Program-made: the position numbers and the translations under genes
Shown here: positions 35,459 through 45,200 of the stretch, in pieces
Layout of the letters: each line of letters begins with the position of its first letter
Numbering within the stretch: the first letter of the stretch is position 1
NCBI RefSeq assembly: GCF_013304385.1
Contig: NZ_JAAITU010000007.1
Location: 50,860 to 114,859, forward strand
Length of the DNA stretch: 64,000 bases
Source: Blautia glucerasea
Lineage (GTDB): Bacteria; Bacillota; Clostridia; Lachnospirales; Lachnospiraceae
Reading direction: 5' to 3'
The notes under the pieces: model-generated
Database searches by the model: none
Told to the model about the DNA's origin: nothing
The model's input: only the letters and a program-made list of their open reading frames with translations

Positions 35459-36532
35459 ATGAGTGATGTAATGGAATATAAGTGCCCGGCCTGCGGTGGG
35501 GCTATGGAGTTTGACAGCAAGACACAGCAGTTAAAGTGCCCATACTGCGATACCCAGATCAGTGTGGAAGAATGGGAAAGACAGAATGCAAAAGACCAGG
35601 GAACCGCTCAGTGGACATCAACAGGTAACGAAACCTGGTCCCAGGAAGAAACCCAGGATATGAAGGTTTATGTGTGTCAGTCCTGTGGAGGTGAAATTAT
35701 TGCCGAACAGACTACAGGAGCATCTTCCTGTCCTTTCTGCGGGAATAAAATCGTTGTAAAAGGTCAGTTTGCAGGAGATCTGAAGCCGGACCGCATCATA
35801 CCTTTCAAGCTGGATAAAAAGGCAGCAAAGGAATCTTATAAGAACCATCTGAAGGGAAAAAGCTTTTTGCCTTCTGTATTTGCAAGGGAAAATCATATTG
35901 ATGAAATAAAAGGAGTATACATTCCTTTCTGGCTTTTTGATTCAGATATTCATGCAGATGTTTCCTACAAAGCAGAAAAGATCCGGGTATGGGAACAGGG
36001 CGACATGGAGTATACCGAGCGGAAATCCTATGATGTAAAACGAGGCGGGAATATGTCTTTTTCCCATTTACCGGTAGACGGATCCCGCAAAATGGATAAT
36101 ACCCTTATGGAATCCATAGAACCATTTGATTTTGCAGAGGCTGTTCCGTTTCAGAATGCTTATCTTGCAGGATACTTTGCAGATAGGTATGATGTGGAAG
36201 CCAAAGACAGCCAGGAACGGGTTACACAGCGGATCCGTAAAAGTGCAGAATCAGCCATGAGTCAGGATATGGAGCATTATACTTCTGTAAATATGGCGCA
36301 CAGTGATATACATATTTTGAATGCAGATTACATGTATGTGTTATATCCGGTATGGCTTTTAAGCACCACATGGAATGGGGAACACTATCTTTTTGCCATG
36401 AATGGTCAGACAGGAAAGATGGTAGGAGATCTGCCGGCTGATAAACAGGCATTCTGGAAATATGTGCTGTCCAGAGGCGCAGCCATCGGCGCTGTCCTTT
36501 ATGGACTTATGTGGCTGCTGATGCTATTATAG
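35459..36532 (+). CDS. Zinc-ribbon membrane-anchored protein (YdjG-like)
   Basis: 357 residues, preceded by AAAGGAGA, 30 bases after the SPFH gene. Two N-terminal zinc ribbons are visible: CPACGG...CPYCD (residues about 9-30) and CQSCGG...CPFCG (about 73-96). The middle is a soluble domain (PFKLDKKAAKESYKNHLKG..., then IPFWLFDSDIHADVSY), and the C-terminus has one membrane helix (about 338-357). This matches the arrangement of B. subtilis YdjG, a partner of YdjH/YdjI and PspA. A role in membrane-stress handling is therefore inferred. Confidence 0.82.
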   Translation: MSDVMEYKCPACGGAMEFDSKTQQLKCPYCDTQISVEEWERQNAKDQGTAQWTSTGNETWSQEETQDMKVYVCQSCGGEIIAEQTTGASSCPFCGNKIVVKGQFAGDLKPDRIIPFKLDKKAAKESYKNHLKGKSFLPSVFARENHIDEIKGVYIPFWLFDSDIHADVSYKAEKIRVWEQGDMEYTERKSYDVKRGGNMSFSHLPVDGSRKMDNTLMESIEPFDFAEAVPFQNAYLAGYFADRYDVEAKDSQERVTQRIRKSAESAMSQDMEHYTSVNMAHSDIHILNADYMYVLYPVWLLSTTWNGEHYLFAMNGQTGKMVGDLPADKQAFWKYVLSRGAAIGAVLYGLMWLLMLL

Positions 36533-36548
36533 GAGGGGGGACAAGACA

Positions 36549-37373
36549 ATGAGAAAAAGAATTTGTAGAACTGTAACTTTATTTCTTGTGACTGTTCTCA
36601 CCACTATGAGTGCAACACAGATCATGCCTGTGAATGCAGAAGAGGTTCAGGAACACGGAGCCCTTCTGGTAGATAATGCTGGGATCCTGGAAAAAGAACA
36701 GTATGAAGAGCTGGAAAAGAAACTTGAAGAGGTAAGCTCGCAGCAGGCCTGTGATGTAGTGATTGTTACGGTGCCGGATCTGGAGGGAAAGGAAGCCTCT
36801 GTATACGCAGATGATTATTATGACCTGCAGGGATATGGACAGGGACCAGATCTGGATGGTATCCTGTTTCTGCTGGATATGGGAGACAGGAACTGGGCTA
36901 TCAGTACCAGCGGCTTTGGGATCACTGCATTTACAGATGCAGGACAGCAGTATATCATCGAACAGATTTCCACAGAACTGAAGGATGATGATTATTACGA
37001 AGCATTTGAGGACTTTACCTCTCTTTGCGATGAGTTCCTGACACAGGCGAAAACAGGAGAGGCATACGATACCGATCACCTTCCCAAAGAGACCCCGGGC
37101 CTTTTCTGGATACCGGCAGATCTTCTGATCGGTCTGGTAATCGCACTGATCATTGGGCTTATCAAGAAAAGCAAACTGACGTCTGTAAGGCAAAAAGTAA
37201 GTGCACAGGATTATGTGGTGCCAGGCAGCATACGGCTTACCACCAGACAGGATCATCTGGTGAATTGCATAGTTACAAAGAAACCGATTGAGAGACAGGA
37301 AGAGAATTCCGGCAGCACTACACATACTTCCTCCCAGGGGAAAACCCATGGAGGATCCAGCGGGAAATTCTAA
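36549..37373 (+). CDS. TPM-domain membrane protein (YdjH-like)
   Basis: 274 residues, preceded by GGAGGGGGG. The signal peptide is residues 1-30 (cleavage near NAEE). An extracytoplasmic TPM domain (about 38-170, LLVDNAGILEKEQYEELEKKL and GILFLLDMGDRNWAISTSG) is followed by a membrane helix (about 190-212) and a cytoplasmic tail with a Ser/Gly/Thr-rich end (GGSSGKF). This is the third partner of the ydjGHI-like set. It probably connects the cell surface to the cytoplasmic SPFH/zinc-ribbon proteins. Enzyme activity of TPM domains is uncertain. Confidence 0.85.
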   Translation: MRKRICRTVTLFLVTVLTTMSATQIMPVNAEEVQEHGALLVDNAGILEKEQYEELEKKLEEVSSQQACDVVIVTVPDLEGKEASVYADDYYDLQGYGQGPDLDGILFLLDMGDRNWAISTSGFGITAFTDAGQQYIIEQISTELKDDDYYEAFEDFTSLCDEFLTQAKTGEAYDTDHLPKETPGLFWIPADLLIGLVIALIIGLIKKSKLTSVRQKVSAQDYVVPGSIRLTTRQDHLVNCIVTKKPIERQEENSGSTTHTSSQGKTHGGSSGKF

Positions 37374-37444
37374 GAGAATTGCAGTACGATTCTTATCCAA
37401 AGACATTCTTAAAGATTACTAAAACAGAAAGGAAAAGAATATAA

Positions 37445-39109
37445 ATGGAAAAAGCATGGTGGAAAGAAGCGGTTGTTTATCAGATTTATCCCAGAAGCTT
37501 TATGGACAGCAATGGAGATGGGATCGGAGATATCAAAGGGATTACATCCAGATTGGATTACCTGCAACAGCTTGGGATCAGCGTGATCTGGTTATCACCG
37601 GTTTATCAATCCCCAAATGATGATAATGGATATGACATCAGTGATTACCAGGCGATCATGACAGAGTTTGGAACGATGGAGGATTTTGATGAAATGCTCA
37701 CAGAGGCTCACAAGCGTGGGATCCGGATCCTGATGGATCTGGTGGTGAACCATACCTCTGATGAACATAAATGGTTTGTGGAAAGCCGTAAGAAAGAAGA
37801 CAATCCTTATCATGATTATTATATCTGGAGACCTGCAAAAGAGGGAAACCTTCCACCTAACAACTGGGGTTCCGTTTTCGGGGGTTCTGCATGGCAGTAT
37901 GATGAAGAGCGGCAGATGTACTACCTGCACCTTTTTTCAAAGAAGCAGCCAGATCTGAACTGGGACAATCCCCAGGTGCGAAAAGAAGTTTTTGATATGA
38001 TGAACTGGTGGTGTGAAAAGGGCATCGATGGTTTTCGCATGGATGTGATCAGTATGATTTCCAAGACAAAGGAGATGCCGGATGGAGAAACCCACGGCGG
38101 TAAGTATGGAGACTTTGGGAAATATTGCATCCATGGCCCAAATGTGCATAAATATCTGAAAGAAATGAATGAAAAGGTGCTTTCCAGATATGATATTATG
38201 ACAGTTGGGGAAACAGCAGGAGTTACTGTTGAGGAAGCCCAGAAGTATGCTGGCAAAGATGAGCATGAGCTGAATATGGTATTTCAGTTTGAACATGTGG
38301 ACGGAGGCAAATACGGGAAGTGGACGGATGAACCCAAGCCATTAACAGAGCTGAAACAGATCCTGTCAAAATGGCAGACCCAGCTTTATGGAAAAGCATG
38401 GAACAGTCTTTTCTGGGATAATCATGATCAGCCAAGGGTAGTATCACGCTATGGCAATGACAGTAAGGAGTACAGAGAAGTGTCTGCGAAGATGCTGGCT
38501 ACCTGCCTTCATATGATGCAGGGAACGCCGTATATATACCAGGGAGAGGAACTGGGAATGACCAATTATCCTTTCAAGACCCCGGCAGATTTTCATGATA
38601 TTGAAAGCATTAATGCATACAGGGAATGGTGTGAAAGCGGAAGCTTAAGCCACGAGATATTCTGGCCATGCCTTACCTTTATAAGCAGGGATAATGCCCG
38701 TACTCCGGTACAATGGGACGACAGCCAAAGTGCAGGCTTTACCACAGGAACGCCCTGGATGCCTGTAAATCCTAATTACAAAGAGATCAATGCCAAAGCA
38801 GAGCTTCAGGATCCCCAGTCTGTGTTCTATTATTACAAAAAACTGATCCAGCTCCGGAAAGAGTATCCGGTGATCGTATATGGAAAATACCAGCTGCTTC
38901 TCCCTGATGATCCGGATCTTTTCGTATATACCAGGGAACTGGAGAAGGAGAAGCTTCTGGTTGTATGCAATTTTTCAGGCAAAGAACAAAGCATTCAGCT
39001 GCCAGAAGAATTTGTAAATGGCAAATGCCTTATTTCCAATCTTCCGGGTCAGTATGATCAGCAGCAGGTGCAGCTGAAGCCGTATCAGGCATTTGTGCTG
39101 TATCGCTGA
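37445..39109 (+). CDS. GH13 alpha-glucosidase (oligo-1,6-glucosidase / MalL type)
   Basis: 554 residues, preceded by AAAGGAAAAG. It has the full GH13_31 pattern: DLVVNHTSDEH, nucleophile Asp200 in GFRMDVI, acid/base Glu256 in TVGETAG, and Asp328 in DNHDQPR. It has no signal peptide, so it hydrolyses imported isomalto- or malto-oligosaccharides or sucrose in the cytoplasm. The final 80 bases overlap the 3' end of the convergent regulator gene on the other strand. It is distinct from the second GH13 at 53452. Confidence 0.95.
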   Translation: MEKAWWKEAVVYQIYPRSFMDSNGDGIGDIKGITSRLDYLQQLGISVIWLSPVYQSPNDDNGYDISDYQAIMTEFGTMEDFDEMLTEAHKRGIRILMDLVVNHTSDEHKWFVESRKKEDNPYHDYYIWRPAKEGNLPPNNWGSVFGGSAWQYDEERQMYYLHLFSKKQPDLNWDNPQVRKEVFDMMNWWCEKGIDGFRMDVISMISKTKEMPDGETHGGKYGDFGKYCIHGPNVHKYLKEMNEKVLSRYDIMTVGETAGVTVEEAQKYAGKDEHELNMVFQFEHVDGGKYGKWTDEPKPLTELKQILSKWQTQLYGKAWNSLFWDNHDQPRVVSRYGNDSKEYREVSAKMLATCLHMMQGTPYIYQGEELGMTNYPFKTPADFHDIESINAYREWCESGSLSHEIFWPCLTFISRDNARTPVQWDDSQSAGFTTGTPWMPVNPNYKEINAKAELQDPQSVFYYYKKLIQLRKEYPVIVYGKYQLLLPDDPDLFVYTRELEKEKLLVVCNFSGKEQSIQLPEEFVNGKCLISNLPGQYDQQQVQLKPYQAFVLYR

Positions 39110-40835
39110 TCGGAATGACCATATTTTCAAATGCATGCAGCATTTTCGGATGACGGATCAAAAAGTGCATGGCAGGAGCTTTGTTTTTGGAAACCATGAC
39201 CCAGCTGCCTTTGTGGATCTGGATCTGGATATTGGAAAAAGCAGTTTCTGTGGTCAGGCGGCAGGTATAATTGGGATGGCATTCCTGGAATTTTTTAAGA
39301 AGCAGCAGATGCTTCTGATAGTCTTCCCAGCTGTAGAAAATGTCCTTTTCACAGAAAATACCTGACAGGGAAAGCCGCATGGGAGATCTGTGGAATTCTT
39401 CTTCTGTAAGAAGGGGCATCTCCTCTGTGATGGTATCTCTGGAAAGGATCTGCAGTGCCATTTCCAGCTGTTCTCTGGCATGGGACAGGATTTGCGTCCG
39501 CTCTTTGGAGGTAACCTGATTGTGATCCATGATCTGGCAAAGCAGGGCTTCATCTGCTGTGTAAAGAGGCAGTGAGGACAGGATCCCATACCGGCTGCCG
39601 CCAGAAGCAATATCCGAATGTAAAAACGCATGATAAAGAGAACGGGAATCCTTACCGTAGATCTCCATCAGGGGCAGGGCCTTGGATAACAGGTGCTCTG
39701 CTCTTTTTTTATAATAAGCAACTTCTTCTTTATTATTGGTAAGATAATACCGGCCATTTTCGTGAAAACCTGTAATGGCTTCGCCGGAAAGAGCCGCACT
39801 GCCGGATACCTTCAATAAATGGGAAAAGGTAAGGTTGGCAGGAGTTTTCAGATAGTAGGGGGAGATCTGGCCGGTCATATACATGGGGATCCAGCTTTCA
39901 AGTCCCAGCATCATATCTGTAAAGGATCGGTTCAGACAGTGGATCTGATTCAGATGCAGTCCTTTCTTTAACATCATGGCCATGCCAAACATCCATTTTT
40001 TCGGGAAATCCGGATCTTTTGCCATTTCTTCCATAGGCATGTCGCTGTACATGGTCACAGCTTCCATGGATTTGGAAAGAACTGTGGTTTTCAGAAAAGC
40101 CAGTTCGCTGTCCATCATTTCAGACAGACCGTAATAGGATTTTGAAATGGGAAACTGGAAAGGTACAGAGGGTACTTTCATTTTATCAAAATGAATCACA
40201 CGGATGTACTCGTTCAGGTCAAATTCATCCAGCTTTCGGAGAAAACCTGAAAGATCGTCTTTCTCTTTATTTTCACCCTGTATCAGCCACTGGGAAAGAG
40301 TTTCAAAATATGCAGTATCATCCATAAGCTTCTGAGGATCGCAGCCGGTAAGGCGGGCAACCATAGTACGGTGGGAGGCTTCCGGATATCGTTTTACTAC
40401 AAAATGAGCGGTTCCTTCAGCGAAAAGCCGGGGATCGGAAGGCGTCCGCTGGCCATTTCTGATTCTGGAAATATAAGATGAGTCATAATTCAGTGTACGG
40501 GCCAGATCAGATACGCTGATAGAAAGACTTGACAAAAGGGCGTGAAAATTACGGGAAAACCGGTTCTCCAACTGAGGATTCATATCTGCAGCAGTGGAAA
40601 AAGAATCTGCAATTTTTTGGAATGTAAGATCGCTTTGACCGTTTTCGACAGCAAGCTGAGAAATTGCCTGGCATAGAAGTTCAAAATGCTGTGAATCCGG
40701 GGAAGGGGTGCGCTCACCGGAACGGTAACGGCTGATGGTAGCACCGGAGATGCCGGAATAACGGGAAAGCTGGCTGGCTGTACAGCCCAGTGCATCTATG
40801 TACTGGTTCAGAATTTCTTTAAATGAAGCTGGCAT
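39030..40835 (-). CDS. Large regulator with two XRE-type HTH domains
   Basis: 601 residues on the minus strand. I start at the ATG at 40835 because GGGAGGT lies nine bases upstream; a longer frame from 40865 has no such site. Two helix-turn-helix segments are visible, residues about 7-45 (ASQLSRYSGISGATISRYRSG) and 97-133 (VSDLARTLNYDSSYISRIRNG), each followed by a similar R-T-P-S turn. The remaining 460 residues are helical with no family I recognise. It is divergent from the giant Ig-like surface protein gene, with a palindrome and two promoters between, so it may control that gene. Its 3' end overlaps the GH13 gene. Confidence 0.75.
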   Translation of the reverse strand: MPASFKEILNQYIDALGCTASQLSRYSGISGATISRYRSGERTPSPDSQHFELLCQAISQLAVENGQSDLTFQKIADSFSTAADMNPQLENRFSRNFHALLSSLSISVSDLARTLNYDSSYISRIRNGQRTPSDPRLFAEGTAHFVVKRYPEASHRTMVARLTGCDPQKLMDDTAYFETLSQWLIQGENKEKDDLSGFLRKLDEFDLNEYIRVIHFDKMKVPSVPFQFPISKSYYGLSEMMDSELAFLKTTVLSKSMEAVTMYSDMPMEEMAKDPDFPKKWMFGMAMMLKKGLHLNQIHCLNRSFTDMMLGLESWIPMYMTGQISPYYLKTPANLTFSHLLKVSGSAALSGEAITGFHENGRYYLTNNKEEVAYYKKRAEHLLSKALPLMEIYGKDSRSLYHAFLHSDIASGGSRYGILSSLPLYTADEALLCQIMDHNQVTSKERTQILSHAREQLEMALQILSRDTITEEMPLLTEEEFHRSPMRLSLSGIFCEKDIFYSWEDYQKHLLLLKKFQECHPNYTCRLTTETAFSNIQIQIHKGSWVMVSKNKAPAMHFLIRHPKMLHAFENMVIPISDTAQMPDTASAAPAADHTDPEDWK

Positions 40836-40960
40836 ATTTATGGACCTCCCTATAGAAATCAACACATCCCTCTTTTATGCTTATATCGGGGCGTGTCCCA
40901 AGGTCATTTCCCCTCCCTTGTGCAAGCACAGGTGGGATCAGACCTTTTGATACTGGAATC

Positions 40961-40989
40961 ATTATATATAAAATCAGCAGGTCAGTCAA
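40961..40989 (-). promoter_or_regulatory. Promoter of the double-HTH regulator gene (minus strand)
   Basis: On the minus strand TTGACT (complement of 40984-40989), 17-base spacer, TATAAT (complement of 40961-40966). It leaves a leader of about 120 bases before the ATG. Confidence 0.8.
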
Positions 40990-41067
40990 ACTTACGTACT
41001 GAGCGTCCTGGTAGATAATAGTTGTGATTAATGAAAAATAATTTTCATACGGGCCATAAAAATACGC

Positions 41068-41083
41068 GAAAAACATGTTTTTC
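41068..41083. promoter_or_regulatory. Perfect 16-bp palindrome, candidate operator
   Basis: GAAAAACATGTTTTTC is fully self-complementary. It lies about 35 bases upstream of the surface-protein -10 box and about 80 bases upstream of the regulator promoter, as expected for a shared operator. Confidence 0.5.
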
Positions 41084-41117
41084 TACGTGAATGACTTGCC
41101 AAAAGATTGGAATTATA

Positions 41118-41126
41118 TGGTATAAT
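41118..41126 (+). promoter_or_regulatory. Extended -10 promoter of the surface-protein gene
   Basis: TGGTATAAT gives an extended TGn plus a perfect TATAAT (41121-41126). The -35 region is weak (TTGCCA at an off-optimal 19-base spacing), consistent with need for an activator. Confidence 0.7.
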
Positions 41127-41305
41127 ATACAAAGACCAATTATGATCTTTGGACAAAGTATTGAATCAGGCCCTGTGATTCGGGCACAGTTATGGAAGGT
41201 TTGTGAAGATTTACTTAGGATGAAGATCATAGGCCCAGATGTATTCACACATTCATTAGATAACATCAGGGTCAAAATGGTTATTTTTATAAAAGGAGGA
41301 ACGAT

Positions 41306-42154
41306 ATGGCAAATAAGAAGAAATTTACTGCTCGGGCGTTGGCCTGCCTTTTGTCTACAGCAATGGTTCCAGGTTCTCTTCCTATGGATGTGCTTACTGT
41401 TTATGGAGCAGAAGCAGAAGAGTTCTCAGACGGAAAGACAAGCGAAGCGGATATCACACCACTTGACGCGGATGCAGTGGACGATGCTGTTGAGACAGCA
41501 GACTTTACATCCGGCAGTGAGGTGACAGCGGATGTTGTTTCCGAGGAAGCATCAGTAGATGTGCAGAGTGCGGATCCGAATTTTAACTACACACTCAGAG
41601 AGACAGAGAAAACACTGAAGGTTGGAGATACAGGAAGTGTTTCCGGTACAGCTATGTTGAACAGCAGTGTAGTTGTTCCCACAACAGTTACCTATGATTC
41701 ATCCAAACCGGCAGTGGTTGCAGTAAATCCGCATACAGGATTCTATGAGTGCATGGCAGAGGGGATAGCTGCTATAACAGCGACTGTGAAGTACACAGAT
41801 CCTTCCAGCAGAAAGACTTATCAGACAGTTAATACCCTGAACATTACTGTTACAAAGGATGCAGAACCGCAGCTGACCGTGACAGTGAAGCAGCCGAATG
41901 TATCCGTAGAACTGGATGCAAAGGCAGATGCAATTGCTGTTTATGACCTTAAGAATAATGTGACAGTAGAGAATGCGGACACTACAACTTATACGCTGAA
42001 GGATGCAGCTACAGGAAACACAGCTGCAGCAGACGCAGCAGTTGTGGATACTACTGCAGGGGTGCTCACATTTAAGAAAGCTGGCACGTATGTTGCTACT
42101 GTTACCGCAACAGGGAAAAACAGTGATGGCACTGCAGCAACGAAGGACATGTAG
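41306..42154 (+). CDS. N-terminal fragment of the Ig-like surface protein
   Basis: 282 residues up to the TAG, preceded by AAAGGAGGA. It has a signal peptide (MANKKKFTARALACLLSTA..., cleavage near YGA), a Thr/Asp-rich linker, and the start of the Ig-like array (two domains, TYDSSKPAVVAV and a following beta-rich unit). If translated as read, it would be exported as a short soluble fragment without an anchoring region. Confidence 0.7.
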   Translation: MANKKKFTARALACLLSTAMVPGSLPMDVLTVYGAEAEEFSDGKTSEADITPLDADAVDDAVETADFTSGSEVTADVVSEEASVDVQSADPNFNYTLRETEKTLKVGDTGSVSGTAMLNSSVVVPTTVTYDSSKPAVVAVNPHTGFYECMAEGIAAITATVKYTDPSSRKTYQTVNTLNITVTKDAEPQLTVTVKQPNVSVELDAKADAIAVYDLKNNVTVENADTTTYTLKDAATGNTAAADAAVVDTTAGVLTFKKAGTYVATVTATGKNSDGTAATKDM

Positions 42155-42286
42155 GTTGTTTTTGAGGTAACCAAGAAGACTTCCGCAGCAGAGGATTTTA
42201 CATATGAGATCAGCGAGCTGCAGAGAACACACACAAGAGGTGAGAGTGGCAGTGCTGCTGGTACTGCGCTTCTTGGCAACCAGGCG

Positions 42287-45200
42287 GTGATGGCTGGTGT
42301 TGAGTACAGTTCATCTGATGACACCGTTGTAAAATTAGTGGATAACAAAGGCGCATACCAATGTGTGGGTGCTGGCACAGCTACCATTACGGTAACAGCT
42401 ACCTATGATGATCCGGACACAGGCAAGAAATACCAGAAAAAGGTTAATCTTGCGATCACTGTTAAGGACATTGAGCCTGCAAAGACTGAACTGATTGCAT
42501 CTCAGACAGATGTTTCTCTGGAACTGGATGCAATTGATGGCGCAACAGCAAAATACAATCTGAGGTCTATTCTTTCCGTTAAAAATGGAGATCTCTCAAA
42601 TGTAACATATGAGTCTTCTGATGCGACAAATGCTGAGGTTGTGAACGGAACAGCTACCTTCAAGAAAGCAGGCGAGTACAAAGTACGGGCTTATATTGGA
42701 TCCAGCAGCGTTACCATCAACTTCCATATCACGAAGAAGGGTGTTCCGGCACCGATTATCACAGCAAACCAGACAGATGTTTCTCTGGAACTGGATTCTG
42801 CAGATAATGCTGAAGTAAGCTACAATCTGAAGTCTATTCTTTCCGTTGAGAATGGACTATTTGCAAATGTAAAGTATGAGTCTTCTGATGAGACAAATGC
42901 GAAGGTTGAACTGAACGGAACAGCTACATTCAAGAAGGCCGGCGAATACACCGTACGGGCTTATATTGAATCAAGCAGCGTTACCATTAACTTCCATATT
43001 ACGAAGAAGGGCGTTGCAGCACCGACTATCACAGCCAACCAGACAGATGTAGATATTGAGCTTGGTGCAACAGAGACAGAGAGAGTATACAATCTTAAAT
43101 CTATTCTGAATCTTACAGATGCAGAGTGGACAGATGTAGATATTCAGTCTTCTGATGCAACAAATGCAGAGATTAATTCTACTGATGGTACAGTGAAGGT
43201 AAAGGAAGCTGGTGAGTATACCGTTAAAGCTACGGTTACAACCAAGGGAGGAAGCCAGTCCGTAACTGTTAACTTCCATGTAACAAGAGAAGCGGCAGCT
43301 AAACCTGCTATTACTGCAAAACAGAAAGAAGTAAATATCACTCTTGCCAGCGGCAGCAAGACTGTTACTTACAATCTGAAGGCAAACTTCACACTTTCCA
43401 ATCTTGATTGGACAGACGTAGATATCCAGTCTTCTGATGCGACAAATGCGAAGGTTAATTCCGATGGCACAGTTACATTCAGTAAGGTAGGTTATTATAC
43501 TGTTACAGCAGTGGAGAAAACAAACGCAGCAACAAGTGATGTCATCATCTTCCATGTTACTTCAGCAGTTCAGGAAGCTGGGGCAAGCATCAGCGGTGGT
43601 CAGGATGTTCCGCTTTCCGAAATCGGGGATGCATTTGATGCAGATAAGACACTGACTGTGAAGGATTTCGATGGAACAGAACTGGAGCATGGCAGTGCAG
43701 GCGTTGTGTGGACTTCTGATAATAAAGCAGTTGCTACAGTTACAGATGGTGTGATTGTTGCAGTAGGACAGGGTACAGCTGTTATTACAGCCACTCTGCC
43801 GAATGGCAATTATACTACTTACACTGTTACAGTTGCACCAGCACAGATTTCTACAGAGATATCTACCTTTGACGTAGATCTGAATGACAAGAATCTGGAT
43901 CCTAAAGATTATAATCTTTCCACACTTCTTACAGTGAAGAATGCAAAGATGGATGATGTCGTATATTCAGACTTCAATCAGAACATTATTCAAGTAGACC
44001 ATGATGGACTTGTAACCTTTACCGGCAAAACAGGTACCACTTATGTACGTGCTCAGATCAAGAATACGGATGCATATGTGATCATTACGTTCAATGTAAC
44101 TGATTCCGCTACTCCGGATCCGATCACCATCAACTATGCACCAGGTGCTCTGCAGAATATTGAAGTGAAAGAAGGACAGGCTTATGAGAAGAACCTGCGT
44201 GATTTCATTGAAGTAAAACAGGGCAGTGCTTTTGCAGATCTTACAAATGTGACCTGGAGCAGCAATGATGATTCTGTTGCAAAGGTTGATAACGGTGTTG
44301 TTACAGGTGTGAAAGCCGGTACAGCAGTGATCACTGCAACAACGGTAGATGGTTATTATGTAACTTTCACAGTGACTGTAAAGAACGCTATGAAGCTGAA
44401 TGCTACACAGACCACCTTTGCAGTAGATATGAAAGACAATAAGACAGTAGATCTGAATACTTACCTGAATATTACAAATCCGGAGACAAAGCCGGGAACA
44501 GCAGATGAGTATACACTGGATGATGTGACTTATACCACATCTACAGATGAGATCGCTGAAGTTACAGGAAGCAAGGTTACCTTTAAGAAGACAGGATTAG
44601 CTGAAGTTAAGGCAGAACTTAACGGACAGACTGTTACCTTTACCTTCATTATTAAAGATACCACAGCTCCGGCACCTGTAGAGATCAATATTAAAGCAGG
44701 ATATGAAGGTACTATTGTAGATGTTCTTGAAGGTGAAGTATATGATACCAACCTTCGTGACATGGTAGAGGTAACTGGCGGTGATATCCGTGATATTATC
44801 TGGAGCTCTCTTGATGACTCCGTTGCTACTGTATCTAATGGTATGGTAAAGGGTGTGAAGGCAGGAGATACTACTGTAGTTGCATCCACCAAAGATGGTT
44901 ACTTTGTAACCTTTAAGGTAATTGTTAATGCAGCTGCAAAGTTGGAAGCATCTCAGACAGAGTTTGATATTGACAGAGCAGAGCAGACAAGCCTGGATCT
45001 GAAGGCATACCTGAAGCTTCTGAATACAACAGATCAGCTTGATACAGATGTAACTTATACCGCATCTGCAGATGAGATCGCATCCGTTGATACAAAAGGT
45101 GTTGTTACCTTTAAAGGTACAGGAACCACCAATGTGAAAGCTGAGTATCAGGGACAGGTGATCACCTTTACCTTCCATATCACAGATTCCACAACACCGG

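Larger units (their letters stand above)
40866..41305. promoter_or_regulatory. Divergent control region between the double-HTH regulator and the surface-protein gene
   Basis: These 440 bases hold a minus-strand promoter, a plus-strand extended -10 promoter and two inverted repeats: a near-perfect ATGAAAA...TTTTCAT (41031-41048) and a perfect 16-bp palindrome (41068-41083). The plus-strand leader of about 175 bases contains a short hairpin (CAAAGA...TCTTTG near 41128). I found no known riboswitch signature. Confidence 0.6.

Noticed and set aside
36579..37406. 275-codon minus-strand frame antisense to the TPM gene
   Set aside because: No ribosome binding site; the TPM gene has clear domains.
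41127..41305. c-di-GMP riboswitch ahead of the surface-protein gene
   Set aside because: No GEMM-type core sequence could be recognised in the leader.
42152..42154. General recoding of TAG as a sense codon
   Set aside because: TAG ends other intact genes such as the M16 protease gene, so only a local mutation, readthrough or sequence error is plausible.
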